A stretch of DNA of 64,000 nt from Fodinicurvata sp. EGI_FJ10296 (GTDB lineage: Bacteria; Pseudomonadota; Alphaproteobacteria; DSM-16000; Inquilinaceae). The notes under the pieces were generated by a model. It saw only the letters and a program-made list of their open reading frames with translations. It had not been told where the DNA came from and ran no database searches. A program made the position numbers and the translations under genes. The stretch lies in NCBI RefSeq assembly GCF_040712075.1, contig NZ_JBFCVL010000001.1, positions 565,501-629,500 of the forward strand, in the 5' to 3' direction. Shown one piece after another: positions 23,529 to 32,513 of this stretch; the stretch's first letter is position 1; each line of letters begins with the position of its first letter.

Positions 23529-24533
23529 TCAATCCAATCCCGCGAAGAGGGCCGTGGACAGGTAGCGTTCGGCGATCGATGGCGCGACGAGCACGATCGT
23601 CTTTCCGGCATTCTCCGGCCGGGCGCCGATCTCCAGCCCGGCGGCAATGGCCGCCCCGGATGAGATGCCGACGGGCAGCCCTTCCAGCCGGGCAGCATCG
23701 CGCGCCATCGAGAATGCCCGTTCGTTGGCGATCGGCACCACCTCGTCGATGATCGACCGGTTCAGGATGTCGGGGATAAAGCCGGCTCCGATGCCTTGGA
23801 TCTTGTGCGGGCCCGGCGGGTTGCCGCTGAGCACGGCGCTGTCCTCGGGTTCGACGGCGACGGTGCGGAAGGTCGGTTTGCGGGCCTTCAGCACCTCGCC
23901 AACGCCGGTAATGGTGCCGCCGGTGCCGACGCCGGCGACGAGAATATCGACGGCCCCGCCGGTATCCCGCCAGATCTCTTCGGCCGTCGTGCGACGATGG
24001 ACCTCCGGGTTCGCCGGGTTCGCGAACTGCTGCGGCATGACGGCATTGGGAATCTCCGACAGCAGCGACTCCGCCTTGTCGATGGCGCCGCGCATGCCGT
24101 GGGCGGCAGGCGTCAGATAAAGCTCGGCACCGAGGATCTTGAGCATTTTTCGCCGTTCGACGGACATGCTCTCCGGCATTGTCAGGATCAGCCGATAGCC
24201 CTTGGCGGCGGCAACGAAGGCCAGCGCGATGCCGGTATTGCCCGAGGTCGGTTCGACCAGAACGGTATCCGGGCTGATTTTGCCCTGATCCTCCAGCCAC
24301 TCGATCATTGCCAATCCGATACGGTCCTTTACGCTGGAAAGCGGATTGAAGAACTCGCATTTCACCAGGATATCGGCCTGAACGTTATAGTCCTGAGGCA
24401 GCCGTTTCAGGCGGACCAGGGGCGTCGCGCCAATGGTGTCGAGGATGCTGTCGTAGATCCGGTCGCGAAAGGGCCCGTCCCTTGCATCGGTGCGCTGGTG
24501 TCTGGGGCGGTCGGGTATGCTCGAATTCGCCAT
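23529..24533 (-). CDS. cysK: Cysteine synthase A (O-acetylserine sulfhydrylase)
   Basis: A PLP enzyme that makes cysteine from O-acetylserine and sulfide. Translation is placed at ATG 24533 (334 residues); the open frame extends 60 codons upstream into low-conservation sequence. The PLP lysine is in [11 protein letters not shown], the substrate loop is [10 protein letters not shown] and the phosphate-binding loop is [13 protein letters not shown]. The N-terminal 30 residues ([18 protein letters not shown]) are a short extension. It lies 53 bp downstream of the Rrf2 regulator and 39 bp upstream of moeB, all on the minus strand, so cysteine supply, sulfur carrier activation and a probable regulator form one unit. 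Confidence 0.93.
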   Translation of the reverse strand: MANSSIPDRPRHQRTDARDGPFRDRIYDSILDTIGATPLVRLKRLPQDYNVQADILVKCEFFNPLSSVKDRIGLAMIEWLEDQGKISPDTVLVEPTSGNTGIALAFVAAAKGYRLILTMPESMSVERRKMLKILGAELYLTPAAHGMRGAIDKAESLLSEIPNAVMPQQFANPANPEVHRRTTAEEIWRDTGGAVDILVAGVGTGGTITGVGEVLKARKPTFRTVAVEPEDSAVLSGNPPGPHKIQGIGAGFIPDILNRSIIDEVVPIANERAFSMARDAARLEGLPVGISSGAAIAAGLEIGARPENAGKTIVLVAPSIAERYLSTALFAGLD

Positions 24534-24586
24534 GATAGGATGGATACCGCTTCTCTGCTGACAGGGGCCGCCAAGGGCCGGAACAA

Positions 24587-25042
24587 TCAAATTACATAGT
24601 CGATGGTCACGTCGTTTTCGCGTTTGATCCCTTTTTCCTGGGCATGGCGGCACAGATCCTCGATCGATACGGCGTCGAGCTTTTCCATGAATTCCGTCTG
24701 GAGTTCCTCCCACAAGGGGCGAACGACGGCATGGCCGAGTTCCGAACCCGCTTCGTCGTCGGACGGATCGGCCGACGCTTCGACGGCGCGGACCACACGC
24801 ACGATTTCGCCCACCGAAATCCGGCGGCGCTCCTTGGCCAGGCGGTAGCCGCCGCGCGGGCCGCGAACGCCTGCCAGGATCCCGGCCCGAACGAGATGCT
24901 GCAGCACTTGTTCCAGATAGCGTTTGGGAATGCCCTGCCGCCTGGTGATCTCGCTCGACTGAACCGGCTGATCACCCGCATTGTACGCGATATCCAGCAC
25001 CGCTTCGATTGCGAACAGTGTCTTTTTGGACAGCCTCACCAT
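24587..25042 (-). CDS. Rrf2-family transcriptional regulator without an Fe-S site
   Basis: A 151-residue winged-helix regulator. [19 protein letters not shown] begins the Rrf2 helix-turn-helix, with [19 protein letters not shown] as recognition region and [14 protein letters not shown] as wing. IscR and RirA carry three Cys for a cluster between about residues 90 and 110; here that stretch ([16 protein letters not shown]) has none and the whole protein has a single Cys (DLCRHAQ). It is therefore more like CymR-type regulators of cysteine metabolism. Its ATG overlaps the dut stop by one base (TAATG) and cysK follows, so it probably controls the cysK part of the operon. The target is an inference. 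Confidence 0.88.
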   Translation of the reverse strand: MVRLSKKTLFAIEAVLDIAYNAGDQPVQSSEITRRQGIPKRYLEQVLQHLVRAGILAGVRGPRGGYRLAKERRRISVGEIVRVVRAVEASADPSDDEAGSELGHAVVRPLWEELQTEFMEKLDAVSIEDLCRHAQEKGIKRENDVTIDYVI

Positions 25043-25617
25043 TACGTCTTCGTCTCCGTCGTATTCCCTGAAATCGAGTCGGCGCCAGAGGTGCCGGTCG
25101 ACCCGAAGCCGCCGGTTCCTCGCAGCCGGGCGCCGCTGCCGCCGGCCTCGGGTTCCGCGGCGGTCCTGTCAATATCGAACAGGGTGGCATGCAGGACCGG
25201 CGCGATCACCAGCTGCGCGATGCGCATGCCACGTTCGACCGTAACCGCATTCGGACCGTGGTTGATCAGAATGACGCCGATCTCGCCGCGATAATCGGCG
25301 TCGATCGTGCCCGGTGCATTGAGGCAGGTCAGGCCGTGCTTCAGGGCGAGGCCCGATCGCGGTCTGATCTGGCCTTCGTATCCGGGCGGCAGGTGAAGTA
25401 CGAGTCCCGTCGGGACCAGACAGCGCGAACCGGGTTCCAGAACCATGGGCGCGTCGATCGCGGCCGCCAGATCCAGCCCGGCCGCCTGTGCCGTGGCATG
25501 GGACGGCAATGGCAGGCCCGCGCCGTGCGGCAGCCGCGCGACCCCCACCTGCAGCGAATTCGGGTTCTCGGTCTCTGCGGCGCTCGGGGCTGTGCCCGTT
25601 GAAGAGTCGTCGGTCAT
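25042..25617 (-). CDS. dut: Deoxyuridine 5'-triphosphate nucleotidohydrolase
   Basis: dUTPase hydrolyses dUTP to dUMP, keeping uracil out of DNA and feeding dTMP synthesis. The 191-residue product has the five trimeric dUTPase motifs, including [13 protein letters not shown] (I), [12 protein letters not shown] (II), [19 protein letters not shown] (III), RIAQLVI (IV) and the Gly-rich GTGGFGSTG tail (V). An N-terminal extension of about 25 residues and a short Ser/Thr-rich C-tail make it longer than usual. It overlaps coaBC by 4 bp (ATGA) and rrf2 by 1 bp. coaBC-dut adjacency is common in alphaproteobacteria. Confidence 0.95.
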   Translation of the reverse strand: MTDDSSTGTAPSAAETENPNSLQVGVARLPHGAGLPLPSHATAQAAGLDLAAAIDAPMVLEPGSRCLVPTGLVLHLPPGYEGQIRPRSGLALKHGLTCLNAPGTIDADYRGEIGVILINHGPNAVTVERGMRIAQLVIAPVLHATLFDIDRTAAEPEAGGSGARLRGTGGFGSTGTSGADSISGNTTETKT

Positions 25618-26909
25618 GGCGTTACCTGAGATTTTCTGGCCTCGGATCCGCTGGCATCGGCTGTGCCGAGGACGTCGGCAATCCGGTTTGCCAGCCGGTC
25701 GGCGACGTCGGCTTTCGACATTCGCGGCCAGGATTCAGTGCCGCCGGCGGTCAGCAGGTGAACGGTATTCTCCGTTCCGCCGAATGTCCCGGTGTCGCCG
25801 CCGACGGCATTGGCCACGATCCAGTCGCAGCCCTTGCGGCGGCGCTTGGCTTCGGCATTGTTGAGGAGATCGTCCGTTTCGGCGGCAAAACCGACCACGA
25901 GTGTCGGGCGGTGCGGGCCCGGCTGAGAAAGCGTCCGCAGGATGTCGGGATTTTCGACCAGGGCGATAGAAGGCGGCTGTGCCGATGACTTCTTCATCTT
26001 CGATCCTGCTGCTGCTGCGGGGCGCCAGTCGGCAACGGCGGCGGCACAGACGGCGATATCGGCCGGCAGCGTGGCGCGGCAGGCGGCCAGCATCTGCTCG
26101 GCCGTTTCCACCGACACAGTTGTCACGCCCGGCGGCGGCGCTTCGCCGGTCGGGCCGGTCACGAGAACGGTGTCAGCCCCCAGCGCGGCGAGAGCGGCGG
26201 CGATGGCGTTTCCCTGCCGCCCGGAGGACCGGTTGCCGAGAAATCGCACCGGGTCCAGCGGCTCGTGCGTCGGGCCGCTGGTGACGAGGGCGCGGCGACC
26301 GGCCAAGGGACCCGGTTCAACCATCGTCGCCAGCGCCTGCAACCGGGCGGCGATGGCCGCAACGATGGCATCGGGCTCGGCCATTCGGCCGGGGCCGAAC
26401 TCGCCGCACGCCATGTCGCCGTCGTCCGGTCCGATCATCGTGACGCCGTCGGACTTCAGACGGGCAACATTGCGCCGCGTGGCCGGGTGCTGCCACATCC
26501 GGACATTCATCGCGGGCACTGCCAGGACCGGCTTGTCGGTGGCGAGCAAGGCCGTGGTTGCCAGATCGTCTGCGATGCCGTTTGCCATCCTGGCCAGAAT
26601 GTCGGCCGTTGCGGGGGCGACGACGACGAGGTCGGCGCTGCGCGACAACTGGATATGGCCCATCTCGACCTCGCGGGTCAGCGACCAGAGCGCGGTGTGG
26701 ACGGGCGACTCGGTCAGCGCGGCCACGGAGAGCGGCGTGACGAATTTTTCGCCCCCCTCGGTCAGAATGGCCGTGACATCGATGCCCCGCCGCCGAAGCA
26801 GGCGGATCACTTCGAGCACCTTGTAAGCGGCGATACCGCCGGCGATGACGAGCAGGATGCGCTTGCCGGCGAGGGGGCCGGCGTCGGGGGAAGCTTGACT
26901 GGCAATCAT
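25614..26909 (-). CDS. coaBC: Bifunctional phosphopantothenoylcysteine decarboxylase/phosphopantothenate-cysteine ligase
   Basis: The protein (431 residues) makes 4'-phosphopantetheine for coenzyme A: the ligase half joins cysteine to phosphopantothenate and the decarboxylase half removes CO2. The N-terminal flavodoxin-like CoaC domain starts [18 protein letters not shown] and includes [16 protein letters not shown]. The C-terminal CoaB domain includes [25 protein letters not shown] and KMKKS. It is the first gene of the minus-strand unit with dut, rrf2, cysK and moeB; a good promoter lies about 80-110 bp upstream. ubiB, which often precedes it, is absent. Confidence 0.96.
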   Translation of the reverse strand: MIASQASPDAGPLAGKRILLVIAGGIAAYKVLEVIRLLRRRGIDVTAILTEGGEKFVTPLSVAALTESPVHTALWSLTREVEMGHIQLSRSADLVVVAPATADILARMANGIADDLATTALLATDKPVLAVPAMNVRMWQHPATRRNVARLKSDGVTMIGPDDGDMACGEFGPGRMAEPDAIVAAIAARLQALATMVEPGPLAGRRALVTSGPTHEPLDPVRFLGNRSSGRQGNAIAAALAALGADTVLVTGPTGEAPPPGVTTVSVETAEQMLAACRATLPADIAVCAAAVADWRPAAAAGSKMKKSSAQPPSIALVENPDILRTLSQPGPHRPTLVVGFAAETDDLLNNAEAKRRRKGCDWIVANAVGGDTGTFGGTENTVHLLTAGGTESWPRMSKADVADRLANRIADVLGTADASGSEARKSQVTP

Positions 26910-26987
26910 GGTCGCGTCCGATGCTCACGCCGTTCGGCCCGACAGGCGAATGCCGGGGGACAATAGCCGGATTATCCGTACAGCCTG

Positions 26988-27016
26988 TAGATACGGAGAA
27001 TGAATCACACTGTCAA
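26988..27016 (-). promoter_or_regulatory. Sigma70-type promoter for coaBC-dut-rrf2-cysK-moeB
   Basis: On the minus strand TTGACA (27011-27016) is separated by exactly 17 bases from TATCTA (26988-26993). Transcription would begin near 26981, leaving a leader of roughly 70 nt before coaBC. The perfect -35, optimal spacer and location in the intergenic gap make it the best promoter match on this strand. A short inverted repeat, CACAC..GTGTG (27006-27010 and 27016-27020), overlaps the -35 and could be an operator. Confidence 0.6.
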
Positions 27017-27079
27017 TGTGTGGTTTTAACGCATTCCCACTCCTGGAGCGCCCGCCCCGGCCGCAGCCTTCAGCGGCAC

Positions 27080-27877
27080 CTAGATGCGCCAGCCCTGGTG
27101 GATCGCGGCGATGCCGCCGGTCAGGTTGATCCATTTCGGGTTGTGGAAGCCCGCTGCCGCCATCCGGTCGGCGAGTTCCTGCTGTTCGGGAAAACGGCGG
27201 ATGCTCTGGACCAGATAGGCGTAGCTTTCGCGGTCGCCGACGATCATCTGCCCCAGACGCGGAATGACCGCGTCGGAATAGGTTTCATAGGCGTAGCGCA
27301 GTGCCGGCAAGACGACATGGCTGAATTCCAGACAGAGAAACCGCCCGCCCGGCCGCAATACCCGGCGGGCCTCGGCAAGGGCGGTGTCGATCCGAGTGAC
27401 GTTTCGCAAACCGAATGCAATCGTATAGGCGTCGACACAGCGGTCCGGAAGCGGAAGGGATTCCGCGTTGCCGACCACCACCTCGATCCGGCCGGCGAAA
27501 CCCTGGTCGATCGACCGGTCGCGCCCCACCCTGACCATTTCCTCCGACAGATCGCAGATGACGACATCGGGCCCGCTCGTGGCCGACATGTCACGATGGG
27601 CATGCCGGCCCGCCGATCGTCGATCCATCGCGCGGACGAGGCGAAAAGCGATGTCGCCGGTCCCCCCGGCCACGTCGAGGATGCGTTCCCCGGGTCGCGG
27701 ATTCGCCAGCGCGACAAAGCGGTGCTTCCACGCCCGGTGGATGCCGCCGCTCATCAAGTCGTTCATCAGATCGTAGCGCTCGGCGACGTTGGAAAAGACG
27801 CCACGCACCAGACGGGTTTTTTCGTCCGGATTAACGGACTGTTCGCCGAACCAGCGGCTTTCGGGATTCTCGGTCAT
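27080..27877 (-). CDS. ubiE: Demethylmenaquinone/2-methoxy-6-polyprenyl-benzoquinol C-methyltransferase
   Basis: UbiE performs the C-methylation step of ubiquinone (and menaquinone) synthesis using SAM. The 265 residues include RGVFSNVAERYDLMNDLMSGGIHRAWK (family signature 1), the SAM motif RILDVAGGTGDIAF and GLRNVTRIDTALAEARRVLRPGGRFLCLEFS (signature 2), ending in WINLTGGIAAIHQGWRI. A longer loop (AMDRRSAGRHAHRDMSATSG) follows motif I. It diverges from mutM with 146 bp between them, as in many alphaproteobacteria. The next minus-strand gene is coaBC rather than ubiB. Confidence 0.95.
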   Translation of the reverse strand: MTENPESRWFGEQSVNPDEKTRLVRGVFSNVAERYDLMNDLMSGGIHRAWKHRFVALANPRPGERILDVAGGTGDIAFRLVRAMDRRSAGRHAHRDMSATSGPDVVICDLSEEMVRVGRDRSIDQGFAGRIEVVVGNAESLPLPDRCVDAYTIAFGLRNVTRIDTALAEARRVLRPGGRFLCLEFSHVVLPALRYAYETYSDAVIPRLGQMIVGDRESYAYLVQSIRRFPEQQELADRMAAAGFHNPKWINLTGGIAAIHQGWRI

Positions 27878-28023
27878 GATGGATTTTCTAACCGCGTTCG
27901 CGGCGGGTGTCGACTGTTGCCGTGCCGCATCCGTGTTTCGCGGTCACAGAAATTGGTATAGCTCCGGTCGCTTGACCGCCGAACTTTCGTCCGACGCTTT
28001 CAATCGAGGCCGTTTATCCAGCC

Positions 28024-28872
28024 ATGCCGGAACTTCCCGAAGTCGAAACCGTCCGCCGCGGCCTTGCGCCGGTCGTCTCCGGCGCCCGCATCGTCGATGC
28101 AAGGATCGGACGTCCGGACCTGCGCTACCCGTTGCCGCCGGATCTTGGCCGGCGGCTGGCGGGCAGTGTCGTCGAGCGTGCGGACCGGCGGGCCAAATAC
28201 CTGCTGCTTCCGCTGGACTCCGGCTGGACCGTGATCTGGCATCTGGGCATGTCGGGGCGCGTGTTGATCCACTTGCCCGACGTGCCGCTGCCGGCGCCCA
28301 GGACTCACGACCATATCGTGCTTCGGTTCGACAATGGTGCGGTGGTGACGTTCAACGACCCCCGGCGTTTCGGCATGATGGATCTTGCGGCGCCAGGGAC
28401 GCTGGCAGAGAATCGGCATTTATGCCGCCTGGGACCGGAACCGCTGGACCACGGCTTCACAGGCGCGTCCCTTGCCCGGTCGCTGTCCGGGCGGCGCGGA
28501 CCGATCAAGGCGGTTCTGCTGGACCAGTCGGTCGTTGCCGGACTCGGCAATATCTATGTCTGCGAGGCGCTCTACCGGGCGCGGATCTCGCCATTTCGAT
28601 CTGCCGGCAGCGTTTCGGCACGGGGGGCGGCACGGTTGGCGTCGGCGATCAAGGCCGTTCTGGCCGAGGCGATCGATGCCGGCGGCAGCACGCTGAGGGA
28701 TTATGTGCGGACATCCGGTGAACTGGGGTATTTTCAGCATGGATTCGCGGTCTATGACCGCGCCGGCAAGGCCTGTCCGGATTGCACCTGCGATCCGGCC
28801 GAGACCGGTGGTATCGTCCGGACGGTGCAGTCGAACAGGGGCACGTTTTATTGCCCGGTGCGCCAGCGTTGA
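28024..28872 (+). CDS. mutM: Formamidopyrimidine-DNA glycosylase with an altered zinc finger
   Basis: MutM (Fpg) removes 8-oxoguanine and formamidopyrimidines and nicks the resulting abasic site. The 282 residues start MPELPEVETVRRGL, where the N-terminal Pro is the nucleophile and Glu the acid. WHLGMSGR, DPRRFG and QSVVAGLGNIYVCEALY are intact. The C-terminal zinc finger should be C-x2-C...C-x2-C; it reads CPDC (C251, C254) and YCPVR (C277, R280). The fourth Cys is Arg (codon CGC at 28861-28863, one base from TGC), and there is an extra Cys at 256 and a longer loop. DNA binding may be weakened or another residue may complete the site. The gene diverges from ubiE. Confidence 0.94.
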   Translation: MPELPEVETVRRGLAPVVSGARIVDARIGRPDLRYPLPPDLGRRLAGSVVERADRRAKYLLLPLDSGWTVIWHLGMSGRVLIHLPDVPLPAPRTHDHIVLRFDNGAVVTFNDPRRFGMMDLAAPGTLAENRHLCRLGPEPLDHGFTGASLARSLSGRRGPIKAVLLDQSVVAGLGNIYVCEALYRARISPFRSAGSVSARGAARLASAIKAVLAEAIDAGGSTLRDYVRTSGELGYFQHGFAVYDRAGKACPDCTCDPAETGGIVRTVQSNRGTFYCPVRQR

Positions 28873-29059
28873 CGCGGGGGCTGAACGGGCCGCGTACCGG
28901 TGGGGGTTGCATTCCCGAAGAAGGCGTGGTTGACGTGATGCCGCCCGCTGAAGGGGCGGAACTTGGGGCTCGGGCCCGTTTGCGCGGGTTCGGAAATGGT
29001 GCGCGTCGCGAGGTCATGTCCCGACCGCCGCACCGCCATGCGCAGGAGATCTCACGGAA

Positions 29060-29833
29060 ATGGCTTACGAGACGATCATCGTTGAAACTCGTGGTAAAGT
29101 CGGGCTGATCACGCTGAACCGGCCAAAAGCCCTGAACGCGCTGAACAAGGCTTTGATCGCGGAAATGACGCAGGCCGTCGAAGCCTTCGAGTCCGACGAT
29201 GCGGTCGGGGCCATCGTCTTGACGGGGTCGGAAAAGGCGTTCGCTGCCGGCGCCGATATCAAGGAAATGGCCTCGAAGACATTCATCGAAGCCTATGGGG
29301 AGAACTTCATCGCCGATTGGCAGGCCCTGACGCGCGCCCGCAAGCCGGTGATCGCGGCTGTGCAGGGATACGCACTTGGCGGCGGGTGTGAGATCGCCAT
29401 GATGTGCGATTTCATACTGGCCGGCGAAAGCGCGAAGTTCGGACAACCGGAGATCACGATCGGCACGATCCCCGGATCCGGCGGCACCCAGCGGCTGACG
29501 CGCTTCGTTGGAAAGTCGAAGGCCATGGAAATGTGCCTGACCGGGCGGATGATGGATGCAGCCGAGGCCGAGCGCTGCGGTCTGGTCAGCCGAGTCGTTC
29601 CGGATGCGGAACTCGTCGACGAGGCCGTCAAGGTTGGGGAGCGGATTGCCGACATGTCGCGTCCGAGCGTCATGATGACCAAAGAGGCCATCAACCGCGC
29701 CTATGAGACGACAATGGCCGAGGGTCTGCTGTTCGAGCGGCGCCTTTTCCACGCCACCTTCGGCACGGAGGATCAGAAGGAAGGCATGGCGGCATTCTCG
29801 CAAAAGCGCCAACCGACCTTTACGAACCGCTGA
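29060..29833 (+). CDS. Enoyl-CoA hydratase (crotonase family)
   Basis: A 257-residue crotonase that hydrates trans-2-enoyl-CoA to 3-hydroxyacyl-CoA in fatty acid breakdown. The oxyanion-hole segments [12 protein letters not shown] and [13 protein letters not shown] are present, and both catalytic Glu can be seen, in GGGCEIAM and in [19 protein letters not shown]. These favour a true hydratase of the short-chain EchA/PaaF type. It lies between mutM and rpsT on the plus strand, the order seen in several Rhodospirillales. No other beta-oxidation gene is adjacent. Confidence 0.92.
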   Translation: MAYETIIVETRGKVGLITLNRPKALNALNKALIAEMTQAVEAFESDDAVGAIVLTGSEKAFAAGADIKEMASKTFIEAYGENFIADWQALTRARKPVIAAVQGYALGGGCEIAMMCDFILAGESAKFGQPEITIGTIPGSGGTQRLTRFVGKSKAMEMCLTGRMMDAAEAERCGLVSRVVPDAELVDEAVKVGERIADMSRPSVMMTKEAINRAYETTMAEGLLFERRLFHATFGTEDQKEGMAAFSQKRQPTFTNR

Positions 29834-29903
29834 TATGCGTATAGTCAGGCAGTGCTGCCGGTTCTGGCGGAGGGTACGGCCTGACTGCCGCACGTAAAGA
29901 GAC

Positions 29904-29932
29904 TTGACGACCGACACCGGGGCGCTTATAAG
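29904..29932 (+). promoter_or_regulatory. Sigma70-type promoter of rpsT
   Basis: TTGACG (29904-29909) and TATAAG (29927-29932) are separated by exactly 17 bases. The predicted start near 29939 gives a leader of about 40 nt before the rpsT ATG at 29978. A near-consensus match in the expected place for a strongly expressed ribosomal protein gene. Confidence 0.75.
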
Positions 29933-29977
29933 CCCCGCACGAAATTCCGGACGCTATTGTCCAGGCAAGGGTAGATC

Positions 29978-30238
29978 ATGGCCAACATCAAATCCGCGAA
30001 GAAACGCATCCGTCAGACCGCTCGCCGGACGGAAACCCGGCGCAATCGCGTGACTCGTATCCGCACCTTCGTGAAGAAGGTCGAGCTGGCCATTCAGGCT
30101 GGTGACAAGCAGGCCGCAGAAGAAGCATTCCGCGAAGCACAGCCGGTCCTGCAGCGCGGCGCCAGCAAGGGCGCAATTCACCGCAACACTGCCGCGCGCA
30201 AACAGTCGCGACTCGTTTCGCGGATTCAGGCGCTTTAA
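29978..30238 (+). CDS. rpsT: 30S ribosomal protein S20
   Basis: An 86-residue, very basic protein that binds 16S rRNA early in 30S assembly. The sequence [36 protein letters not shown] and the ending [19 protein letters not shown] are diagnostic of S20. It is a single-gene transcription unit, with a near-consensus promoter upstream and a Rho-independent terminator 62 bp after the stop. The location just upstream of dnaA is typical of alphaproteobacteria. Confidence 0.97.
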   Translation: MANIKSAKKRIRQTARRTETRRNRVTRIRTFVKKVELAIQAGDKQAAEEAFREAQPVLQRGASKGAIHRNTAARKQSRLVSRIQAL

Positions 30239-30300
30239 TTTCAAGCGGCAATTAGCGCACAGCGCGGCCGCCTGAAGCAGACCGGTGCAGATCGATTCGA

Positions 30301-30327
30301 AAACCCCTCGCCTTCGAGGGGTTTTTT
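30301..30327 (+). terminator. Rho-independent terminator of rpsT
   Basis: A perfect inverted repeat: AAACCCCTCG (30301-30310), a CCTT loop, then CGAGGGGTTT (30315-30324), continuing into a run of T to 30327. Ten-base-pair stem with a U tract, 62 bp after rpsT. Confidence 0.9.
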
Positions 30328-30878
30328 ATTGATTGCTACAATACTTTTCCGTGCCGTACTTGACTGGAATCCAGAGCATCTCACCGGTCCCATCGATGTC
30401 GGGGAACGAAATTTGCTTTTTTGGTGGGTCTCATTTTGTTCCGTTGCGGGGCGGTGGTTGTCACTGTATCCTAGTCGGCTGGTGTGACTAGTATAGATTA
30501 GCATCATCGAGGCGCCGCGTTCTCACTCTAATGTAGTATTGGATTTTATAGTTCTGTAATTTCCATATTTTCTTTTGTGAGTGCTAGCGCTTCTTTAGTT
30601 TATTTCCGCCCGTTTGTATCACAAGCTGCTTCTTCTTCCATGCTTCATGGTGTGGATATAGCTTTGTCTTGTTGGATCCTGGGGCGGGAGATGCTAGAAC
30701 GACCGCCGCGATTATCATCGAACGGCCATGCGGGTTCGTTGGGACCGATACGCGACCGTCGGCGTTCGGCCGCGGCATCTCTGCTTCGCCATTCGAAGCG
30801 AAGTACCGGGTCTCGCCGGCGGGATGACACGAAGCAAGGAAGCGGGGCGCAGTGCAAGCGGCAAAGGAACGGTCAACA
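30328..30878. other. Non-coding, partly AT-rich region upstream of dnaA
   Basis: About 550 bp without a credible gene. The middle part (about 30520-30670) is strongly AT-rich compared with the GC-rich surroundings, with long T runs (TTTTATAGTT, TTTTCTTTTGTGAG). A perfect 6-bp dyad CTAGTC/GACTAG lies at 30471-30476 and 30486-30491. One DnaA-box-like nonamer, TGTGGATAT (30651-30659), differs by one base from the inverse of TTATCCACA. This may hold the dnaA promoter and control sites. A single imperfect box is too little to call it the origin. Confidence 0.5.
30651..30659 (-). promoter_or_regulatory. Single DnaA-box-like site
   Basis: TGTGGATAT on the plus strand is one mismatch from TGTGGATAA, the complement of the E. 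coli DnaA box TTATCCACA. It is about 220 bp upstream of the dnaA start, at the edge of the AT-rich stretch, where DnaA autoregulation would be expected. One isolated site with a mismatch can occur by chance. Confidence 0.3.
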
Positions 30879-32513
30879 ATGTCGACCCTGCGGAACGATT
30901 CGGGAAACGACTCGGAAGGTGAATTCGGCTATCAGGAGTGGCTTCGCGTCCAGACCCGCCTCAGGGCCGAGGTCGGAGAAGCGGAATTCAAAAGCTGGCT
31001 TCAGTCTCTGTCATTCGCGGGGGTTGGCGACGGCGAGGTCCGAATCGGCGTGCCGACGCGGTTCATGCGCGACTGGATCAGGGCTCACTATGCGGACATG
31101 ATTCGCAACCACTGGCAGCGGGAATGTCCGGCGGTTCCCGAGGTCGAATTCGTCGTGGCGGCAGCCCTGGTTGATGGGCAGGCCGGTGCGCGGATAGGCT
31201 CGGCCCCCGACGCCAGTCTCGCCGGGCCCAATCCGACGCGAATGAACCCCGCACGAACGGGCGGCGGCCAGGCCCGAGACGAGCCGCCTCTTCGGAATCA
31301 GGTGGGATTAGGGGCCCAGGGGTTCACGCCCTCAAATGCCGATTATCCGGATGCCGCGGGGGAGCGGGCCAGGGACGGTAACAGGGACGGGGGCAGAGGT
31401 TGGGCCAGCGAGGGGTCCCGAGACCGGGCCGACGGTGCTGAAGAGACCGAGTCGGGCGGCGCGGAATACCGCGACCCGGTGCATGATTACTCCGCACCGC
31501 TTGATCCCAGATTCACCTTCGAGAATTTTATCGTCGGGAAGCCGAACGAAATGGCACACGCGGCGGCGCGCCGTGTGGCCGACGCGTCGCAGGTCACCTT
31601 CAATCCGCTGTTTCTCTATGGCGGCGTGGGACTCGGCAAGACGCATCTGATGCATGCCATCGCCTGGCATATCCGACGCCGCCACCCGGCGCGCCGCGTC
31701 ATCTATATGTCGGCGGAAAAGTTCATGTATCAGTTCATTCGGGCCCTGCGTTTCAAGGACACCATGAGCTTCAAGGAACTGTTCCGGTCAGTCGACATCC
31801 TGATGATCGACGACGTCCAGTTCATCTCGGGCAAGGATTCGACTCAGGAAGAGTTCTTCCACACGTTCAATGCGCTGGTGGACCAGAATCGCCAGGTCAT
31901 CATCTCCGCGGACAAGAGCCCGTCCGATCTCGACGGGCTGGAAGAGCGGCTGCGTTCCCGGCTGGGGTGGGGGCTGGTCGCCGATATTCACCCGACATCC
32001 TATGAACTGAGGCTGGGCATTCTGCAGGCGAAAGCCGAACAATGGCCCCATGTCGAAATTCCGATGAAGGTGATGGAGTATCTGGCCCACAAGATTTCCT
32101 CCAACATCCGCGAGTTGGAGGGGGCACTCAATCGGCTGGTGGCGCATGCGGAATTCGTCGGGCGCCCGGTATCCCTTGAAGGCACGCAGGAATTGCTGCG
32201 CGACCTGATCCGGGCCAGCGACCGGCGCGTGACAATCGACGAGATTCAGAAGCGGGTCGCGGAGCACTACAACGTCAAGGTCGCGGACATGCATTCCTCG
32301 CGGCGGTCGCGAATGGTCGCCCGTCCGCGCCAGGTGGCGATGTATTTGTCGAAGCAACTCACCGCGCGTTCTCTGCCGGATATCGGCCGCAAATTCGGTG
32401 GCCGCGATCATACGACGGTGATGCATGCCGTCCGCAAGGTCGAGGAGCTTTGCAGCGCCGACCCTTCCTTCGCCGAAGACGTCGACCTGCTGAAGCGGAT
32501 GCTGCAGGGATGA
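30879..32513 (+). CDS. dnaA: Chromosomal replication initiator protein DnaA
   Basis: DnaA binds the origin and opens the duplex. The start is ATG 30879, nine bases after AAGGAA (an upstream ATG at 30852 lacks a binding site), giving 544 residues. Domain I (about 20-100) contains WLRVQTRLRAEVGEAEFKSWLQSL. Domain II is a long Gly/Asp/Arg-rich linker (about 105-210), which explains the extra length. Domain III is AAA+ with Walker A GGVGLGKTHL, Walker B ILMIDDVQF and sensor II region. Domain IV ends with the DNA-binding helix (RSLPDIGRKFGGRDHTTVMHAVRKVE). dnaN, recF and gyrB follow on the same strand. High confidence. Confidence 0.97.
   Translation: MSTLRNDSGNDSEGEFGYQEWLRVQTRLRAEVGEAEFKSWLQSLSFAGVGDGEVRIGVPTRFMRDWIRAHYADMIRNHWQRECPAVPEVEFVVAAALVDGQAGARIGSAPDASLAGPNPTRMNPARTGGGQARDEPPLRNQVGLGAQGFTPSNADYPDAAGERARDGNRDGGRGWASEGSRDRADGAEETESGGAEYRDPVHDYSAPLDPRFTFENFIVGKPNEMAHAAARRVADASQVTFNPLFLYGGVGLGKTHLMHAIAWHIRRRHPARRVIYMSAEKFMYQFIRALRFKDTMSFKELFRSVDILMIDDVQFISGKDSTQEEFFHTFNALVDQNRQVIISADKSPSDLDGLEERLRSRLGWGLVADIHPTSYELRLGILQAKAEQWPHVEIPMKVMEYLAHKISSNIRELEGALNRLVAHAEFVGRPVSLEGTQELLRDLIRASDRRVTIDEIQKRVAEHYNVKVADMHSSRRSRMVARPRQVAMYLSKQLTARSLPDIGRKFGGRDHTTVMHAVRKVEELCSADPSFAEDVDLLKRMLQG

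Noticed and set aside
30577-31101. Plus-strand open frame before and inside dnaA
   Set aside because: Runs out of frame into dnaA, no binding site, Ser/Arg-rich translation without resemblance to a protein.
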